Source of the DNA: Saprospiraceae bacterium | GTDB lineage: Bacteria; Bacteroidota; Bacteroidia; Chitinophagales; Saprospiraceae | Reading direction: 5' to 3' | DNA length: 64,000 nt | Assembly: GCA_027080725.1 (NCBI GenBank) | Contig: JALWRC010000064.1 | Span: 101,599 to 165,598, forward strand | Translations under genes and position numbers: made by a program | Notes under the pieces: model-generated | The model's input: the letters and a program-made list of their open reading frames with translations, nothing else | Databases searched by the model: none | What the model was told of the DNA's origin: nothing | Part shown: one piece after another, positions 27,501 through 36,500 of the stretch | Layout of the letters: each line of letters begins with the position of its first letter | How positions within the stretch are numbered: the first letter of the stretch is position 1

Positions 27501-30500
27501 CCCAACATCCTGACAGCAGAAGGACACTTCGTCATCAAAGTACACCTGATTGCCGGTTCGGCCCAAATCATCATCACCGTCCAAACCGTTGCAGGCTACA
27601 CGATTATCCGCTGTGCTGCCATTCGGCTTACCCAAGGTCTCATCCATACGTATCACCTTAAACCATACCTCCTTACAATTATCAAATGAGCCATCATCAA
27701 ACGTCTTCGCTTTGATTTTTACAAAGTCTGTCGCTCTGTCATTCGAACTTACAAGACTTACGACCGTATGCGTCTCACAAACCGGGGTGGGTGGAATATT
27801 GTCCACTACATGTACCGTTACATTGAGTTGCGAGACATTGCCACAGGCATCTTCCGCTTCTATTACCACCGTATGCGTTCCTTCTGCCAATCCGATAACA
27901 ATCCATTGACCGTTGGGCAGCTTAATGGCTCTTCCTGTCCACGTCAGTACTTTATATCCGACGGCAGCGGAGCAATTGTCCTCTAACCATGGCTCAGGCA
28001 CTAACCACCTGCCAAAACAACTCGTACTCGTCATTCCTACCGTAACTTCCTCCGGGAAGGTGATTTTTGGCCCTTCTCTATCGATTACACGGATGACCTG
28101 CGTATGCACTAACGGGTTAATGCCCGGAATAACCGGTAGACACTTGCTCACCACCTTCCAATGTCGGTGGATTTCATACTCACCTTCACATGCATCGTAC
28201 ACTTCGTCTTCATATTTGTAGGAGTAGTTGCAATACTTATTCTTGTCAAAGACAGATTTTCCTCCTATTGTTGGCACACCTGTTCCTGTCCATTTTACAT
28301 AAGGCGAAAGGGCTTCAGGATCATTTGTCGGGTAACCGCCAAAGCATCTTCTTCCACCGGTCTTAACCCACTGCCAATGACTACGGTAATAGATCGGGAA
28401 CGGACTGGGATGTCCGGCGTTGACTCCATCTGTTATCACGTTCCATCCTAGACTTCTCGGAACACGAATCCTACAACCACTGGCTTTGTATATCACGGTA
28501 TCCAAGACATAATCATCTACACATCCGGTTCGGCATCCCGTCGATAAATCAACTGCGTAGGCCGGGAAATGTGGATTAGGTACACCGGGACGTATCTCCT
28601 CTTTAGTAGGATCTATTTTTTCATCTTCTATTTCATCAAAAGCTTTATCACACGACAACCCGGGCACCGTCAAATCGTCGACATCAGCCGGGAAGGTGAC
28701 ATCCGCCAAGTCAAACTCTTTGACATAAATCATCTGCGTGCAGGTCGTAGTATTGCCCGAACCATCTTTTACTGTCCACTTTCGCTCTATGGTCAAGCGG
28801 TATTTCTTACACTTGCCATTGTCCGTTATTTTGTCATGATAAGTGATACTTGGATTTTGTACACAACTCAAAATCGTCGGACGGCCTGTATATGACGGTG
28901 TAAATGCTACAGCACATGGTACTGCAGTATCCGGCGGACATTCTATGACAGGGGCCAGCTTGTCTTCAATACACACACAACCCCAACAGCTATTGCCCGA
29001 TCGTGGATCTATGACCGTCACCGTGAAGCACTTGCCTACGTCTGATAGGGTAAAGGTGTCGCTGTGCAACAATCCGTCTCTCTTACCACATCCTTCGCGC
29101 ACCTCCAACTCATACCCGGAGTAACAGTGGTAGCCGTCTCCTGACAATACCATGTCCGCAGTTAGAACTGCTGTACAGGTGCTATCCAGACTTAACTGGG
29201 TTTGGTCAACACAAGCCAACTCATTGCCGGCAGGATCAAATTCATTGACCGTAACCGTGTATATACAGGTGTCTGCATTGCCCGCAGAGTCTTTTGCTAT
29301 GACTACTATCTCATGTTCTCCTATTCCTAAATACGTAGCATCCGGTGGGTTAGCGTAAATGGTATCTACACCACAGTTGTCTGTTACGATATAGCCGTAA
29401 GACCAGAACACTTCACATTCTCCCGGATTGGCCTGCAAGGTCAAATCCGCAGGACAATTGGTAATGACCGGATCCTCACAGTCTTCTACTGTCACATCAA
29501 ACGAACAGCTCGACTTATTGCCCGCTTTGTCCGTAAGAATATATCGTACCGTCGTCGTTCCTACTTCGAAGAACTCCATCGTTACACTTCCGCCTACCAC
29601 CGGTCCATTCGTCGGAACCACTATCGGATCCTTAGAACTATACTCTACATAAATATCTCCAAGGCAACAATTATCTTCAAATATCGGATGCGTCCACATG
29701 AACTTTCCTCCACATACCAATGTGTCATTGCAGAAGGTTGTGTCTCCCTGACTGTAAGGCAACATCTGCATAATCTGCAACTCCCAATTGGTCAGTTGTG
29801 CCGGCTGCGTCGAAGCGCAGCTGTTATTTGCTATTTGCAATGTCCAATCTCCCATCATCGGCTCTTCGTAAAACGCTTTGAGTGGTTCCATGGGCTTAGA
29901 CTCCCCTGCACTTCCAAGAGGATTGCAGCCCGATGCGGCCAAATCATTGGCTGCATCGTCATCCATCAGGCTAAAGTCAAAGTCATTGTCCCCAGCACTA
30001 CATGCTCCCTCAAATAAGACCACTTCAGTTCCCGATGGACTAATGAGTGTAACTTCCAGACCATTGACATCATCGGCCGTGCCCGTCAAATTTAATACGT
30101 TGATATCTCCTAGTATTCCATTTGTCGGAACATTAATCACTGAGGTATAACAATCACCTACGGCTATATTGGCATTCAAATTGGTCGCTCCATTGTATAT
30201 CATCGTGTCATACTCTACACAACTCGGAATCTCTACATCGCTTACGATGACATCCACCATACACGTATCCACTCCCGGATCTGTACTCTGTAAGGAGGCT
30301 ACCGTTCCATTGTCTGTGAGAACAGGTAAGCCCGCATTGAGGCTACCCAGCGTTGCCGGAGCGCAGCTCTCTGCCAATACCCAATCCGTCTCGTTGTTGT
30401 GATCCTGTAGTCTGCTTCTGTAATAACTTGCATGACAATCCATATCTGCTGACACCCCACTCCAATCATCTGCTTCAACGACCGCTATGGTACCTGCGCC

Positions 30501-33500
30501 TACAGGATCAAATCCGTTGGTTGTCACCACATCTATCACGTGATCATATAAGCTGAGCACATAGCCCCTCGGATCGGTGTTAGCTGCTTCGGCACAATTC
30601 ATTGAGAAATAACTATTGGCCGGATCATCTGCTCCCATACCTACATGGAAGACCAGCGTTTGACCAACACCCAACATGGTTCCGTTAGGAAGAGTTCTGC
30701 TGCACACACTTCCACCGGCGTCAACGATTTCAAGTGTCAAGCAAGTCAAATCCATCGTCGTCGGACCAAAATTGGTTATTTCGACATAATCTCCATTGGT
30801 TAGGTCGCCATCAAAATGTCCAGGAACCGGGTTTGTCGCACCTACCGGTGCACCCAACATCTGCGTCACTTCCGTTATCAAAACGATGGGCTGATCTTGG
30901 GCAATATACGTCAACTTATTGTCGCCCACGGGGAAGTACTCACCACTGGCATCTTCAACACCTTCAGCGATGACCGCTCCACTCGAATCGGTTATGAAAT
31001 ACGTTACCGCTACGTGATCCTTGCATGTATCCACTACGGTGGGCTTAAGGTTGAATACCGTTGCTCCACATTTCTCCGGATCGTTGTCAATACTGTCCAC
31101 TTGCGGGCAGGTAAGCAACGGTGGATCCCAGTAATCATTGACGATAATTTTATATTCACACGTATCTGAATTACCACAACCATCTGTTGCTTCAAAAATC
31201 AATATGGTGGTTCCGACCGGGAACCTGCTGCCTGAATGCAATCCGGTTCCATCGATCTGTCGAATCAATACTGTATCTGTACAGTTGTCAAGCGCGTAAG
31301 GCGCCGAGAAGTTGACATAAGCATCGCAATGTCCCGTTTCTGCATTTTCCACAACCGGGAGTCTCGGACAATTCTGGAAGACGGGTGGTATGGTGTCAAT
31401 TGTTCCAAATCTGAATGTCACAGAATCCACATTATCACATTCATCTGTAGCGTAGAAGGTGACGTCAACATATCGAGTATTTCCACATCCATCTACCCAG
31501 TTGGTGTCAATATAATTATTGCTCCAAGTGACTTGGCTACAATTGTCTACCGCGATAGCTCCGGCGTTGTTATTCAACCAGCTAATCAACTCGTCATCAT
31601 TATTGGCATTGGATTGGTCACATAATATTTCATAATCCGCACCACCTGTGATCACTGGCGGAATGGTATCTCGTACCAGTATGGTTTGTGTCGAATCCAT
31701 GAAATTGCCACAGGCATCAGTAGCTTTCCAGGTGCGCACCACATCGTATTGGTCATCACACCCTCTTGGTACCGTTACTTCATTAAATTCGATATTGATG
31801 AGTTGTCCACAGTTGTCCGTAGCAAAAACGTTGGAGGGCACTCCCGGAATCTCCTCTTGACAGAGCACCAACGTATCCGCCGGAACATTGTGCAATACCG
31901 GTGGTATCGTATCCCGAACCGTTATCGTGTACGAAGCACTCGAGCTATTGTTGCAATTATCATACGCTGTCCACGTCCGTGTCAACACAAATTTGTCATG
32001 GCAACTATCATTCGTAACGACTTCATTAAAGTCGATATTGAGCGGCTCATTAGCCATACAATTATCTGTAGCGCTTACGGTCGGAACTGCGGGAACTTCT
32101 TCTGCACATGCTACTAAAGTGTCGTTAGGAACTCCTGTAATAACCGGAGGCGTCACGTCCTCATCGTAGATGAATCGCTGCTCACAAGTGGTGAAGTTTC
32201 CGGATGAGTCCGTCACCGTATAGGTCCTGGTTATGACAAGTGAATCGTCAAAGTTACATGTACTCAGTCCGTTGGATTGATCGATATATGTTACCGTAAA
32301 GGCATCCGTAGTACAGTTGTCGCTGATGGTACCACCAAGACCCTCAAAACTCGCTTTGTCCGTTGCTCCTGCAGGAGGAATATCGCCGCACACCAACCCT
32401 CTGACATCTGCGGGGCAGGTGATAATAGGATCCTCATCATCCACTACTGTCACACTCCAGAAGCACATCGTGCTGTTGCCCGCACTATCTGTCGTCGTGT
32501 ATTTAATCTGTGTTGTTCCTAACGGGAAGGACTTGGATGTAGTATCGCCATGAGATACATTCATCTCTGTCTCCATGCTTCCATCCGGGAAGGTGTACTT
32601 CACATTGAGTGAGTCAATATGGCAATTGTCTATCGGCAAGGGATGGCTCCAGTTGTGGAGACCTTCGCAATCGCCTGTTCCCCCAATGGAGGTTCCTATG
32701 GTGACATTTGCCGGGCACGCCAACTCCGGTGGAGTAGCATCATTAAGCGTGATATTAACCATGCAGGTGTCGGTATTTCCTTCATTGTCAGTGATGACGA
32801 GGGTAACCGTGACTACCTCTCCATGACGTGAACCCACATTTGTTCCCGGTGGAGGTGTTTGCTCAATACTATATATATTGCAGTTGTCCGTAAACGACAT
32901 CGCCGCTATATCCGGTAGCTCTATATAACACGCATTATTCACAACGTCCATCGTAAAGTCCGGAGGACAAACAATTCCAGGTGGTATCGTATCCTTAAGG
33001 TGTACGTTTGTCGAGCACCAACTGCAGTTGCCTACACTGTCGCAGACGCGTAAATGCACTACTATAGGGCTGGTGTCCAAATCACCCATGTTGAAGAAGA
33101 TAGTGTCTGACAGAGTAATAGTATCTCGTCCTATCTTTAGCTGGATACTGTCACAGTTATCCGTCGACAAGCCGCCGATTTGTTCTGCTGTAACATATCC
33201 TTCACACGTACTGCTCATATATACCGTCACCGGAGTACAAACCGCGTTGGGGTATTCTTTATCCAATACGATTACTTTAAACATGCAGGTATCTCCTACA
33301 TTGCCTACCGTATCCGTTACACGGTGCCATACTTCCGTCATTCCTATCGGGTAGAATAAACTACCGGCTTGGCCTGTTGTCCAACTGGCACCCATGTCTA
33401 AACTGTATTCGTAAATCAAATCACTTTCCGCCGTACAGTTATCATTGCCGATGAGTTGGGGGAAGTTGGCTACTGCTCCGCACCAACCCGGGTCATTCGG

Positions 33501-36500
33501 TATCACCCAGTTGCTGTCCGGACAGTTCAAAAATACCGGAGCTTCATGGTCTTCAATCGTTATATTCATCTGACAACTCGCGGTATTGCCCGATTTATCT
33601 GTCGCCGTCCAGGTAATCGTATGGGTACCTAAAGTAAAGGTCCCACCATGTAAAGTCCACGGATTAGGAGCAAACGGCCAATTGTGGGCTATGGTGCTGT
33701 CCGGGCAGTTGTCTGTGAAGGTCGCATCTAAACTGTCACTACCCAAAACTACTTCACATACACCGGGGTCTGTCAATAGTGTTACATCCGCATGACAGGT
33801 AACTTGTGGCGCCTCATCATCTTGTACAGTTATTTTAAAGGTGCACATAGACATATTGCCAGTCGTATCCCATACGGTGTATTTCAAACTGCTTACCCCT
33901 TTGGGGAATGTTCCGCTTTCTACTCCTCCTGCTGTAACATTCGGACGCAATTCAATACTGTTGTCCGGATACGTAATGACCAGGTTCATCGTATCCACCA
34001 TGCAATTATCCGTTGGGGTCGGATTCGTCCAACTGGCATCTCCTGTGCAGTCTCCCGTTCCCCCGGCACTTGTGCCAACTGTTATATCAGCAGGACAAGT
34101 GACCACAGGGTCCTCGTTGTCCACAATCGTTACAGTCCATGTACACATTGCCATATTGCCCGCACTATCTATCGCTGTATACTTGAGTGTATTGACTCCG
34201 GAGCCGAATGTGTGTGTAATTGTCCCACCCGGAGGCACATCATTCATGGTTACAATTCCTCCTAAGGCATCTGTAATCACCAAATTCAAACTATCAATAT
34301 GGCAATTGTCATCCGGTACAGGATGGAGCCAAGTGTAATCACCATTGCAGTCTCCGGTACCGCCACTCGAAGTTCCCACTGTTACGTCCAACGGGCACAC
34401 TACAAACGGATTTTCATTGTCGTTAAGTGTCAGTAAAACGCTGCATGTGTCCCTATTGTTATTATTGTCTTCTATTACCAACTGTACCGAAAGTGTATCT
34501 CCGTGGTGCGAACCAAAGAGCAACCCCGGCGCAGGTGTCTGTGTAATCGTAAACGTACCGCAGTTATCACTAAAGGCAGTGGCTCCTATATCCGGTATCT
34601 TTCCGTAGCAGAACCCCGGCTCATTATTAATAGTCATATCGGCTGGACAGGTTATAACCGGTGCTGAAGTATCTATCAGCGTAATCGCCGTTGAACACCA
34701 ACTGCAATTGCCAACAGTGTCACACACCTTAAGATGTACCGTAATCGGAGAATTCGGTAAGTCTGCTATCGTAAAGTCGACATGATCCGATAGGGTCATC
34801 GTATCACGACCTATCTGCAATGTGATGCTATCGCAATTATCCGAGCTCAGGAAGCCCACTTGCTCCGCAGTCACTACGGCATCGCACATCGCTCCTACTG
34901 CTACCGTAACAGGTGTACATACCGCATCCGGAGCTTCGTCGTCATTCACCTGTACCACAAACTTGCATGTATCACTTACATTGCCTGCCATGTCTTCTGC
35001 CACATACCATACTTCCGTTGAACCTACCGCATAATACAAGCTGTACGCTTGGCCTGCTGTCCAACTGCCTCCCTTGTCCAACGAGTATCTATACATGACA
35101 TTAAGTCCCGAGCAATTATCCTCTGCTACAATCGGGGCAAAGTTGGGAACTGCTCCACAACTTCCCGGATCATTGCTGTAGACCAACACACTATCCGGAC
35201 AGTTAATAATCATTGGGGCGTCATTGTCTTCTACCGTTACCATAAAGCTGCAGGTAGCCGTATTACCGGACTTATCTGTAGCTGTCCATTGTACAACTGT
35301 GGTACCCAGAGGGAATGTGGCTCCTTGTAGCGTCCAAGGATTCGGCGCAAACGGATAATTATGCATCACACTACTGTCGGGGCAATTATCCGTAAATGTT
35401 GCATCCAATAGCTTATCCGTTACCAAATGCTCACATTCAGGAGCATCTGTCCCGAACGTCACATCTGCTGGGCAAGTGACCATCGGTACTTCATCATCCT
35501 GTACCGCAATCTCAAACGTACACATCGACATGTTGCCCGTCGTATCCCAAACAGTGTATTTCAAACTGCTGACTCCTTTGGGGAACATGCCGGTCTCCGC
35601 TCCACCTAACGTCACATTGGCACGCAACTCTACTGAGTTGTCAGGATACGTAATGACTAAATTCATCGTATCTATAGCGCAATTGTCCGTAGGTGTCGGG
35701 TTTGTCCAGTTAGCTTCTCCCGAGCAATCTCCCGTGCCTCCTGCACTTGTCATAACGGTCATGTCTGCCGGGCAAGTAATTACGGGTGGTTCGTCATCTA
35801 CAACCGTTACTGTATAGGAGCAGGCATCTTTGTGTCCAGCACTGTCGCGGACCGTATATACCACCCGTGTCGTTCCCACCGGATAATCGTCGTGCAAGGG
35901 ATGATTAACAGGATCTAGCTGGTGGAACACCAAGTTTGTTCCGGGTGGATACGGATAATAATGATTGCGGAAATAAGTCCCAGGATCGTATGAACAATTG
36001 TCCTGTACATGTGGACTCGTCCAGGATAACTCTCCCATACAATCTCCAGTACCTCCTGCACTTGTCCCTATCGTTACGTCCGCAGGACAGCCCACCAACT
36101 CAGGAAACTCAGCATCATTCAGCGTTAACTTTGTTATGCAGGTATCCTTATTGCCATGGGTATCCTCCGAAATTAACAACACCTGCATAGTGTCTCCATG
36201 AGACGAACCAAATAAGCTATTGGCCGGCGGCTCTTGTGTAACAGTTACCCCGCCGCAGTTGTCGCTCACCGTAGCAGTCAAATCCGGCACCTTACCATGG
36301 CACTGTCCCGGTTCATTGTCTATTGTCATATCTGCCGGGCAGGTAATCATTGGCGCTGTCGTATCACTTAGGAATACAAGCGCTGTGCAAGTATCACAGT
36401 TACCCACGGTATCGCATACCTTCATATATACCGTAATCGGAGAACTACCCAAGTCTGCTGATGTGAAATTCAGACTCGCACTATATGTTATATTGTCTCG

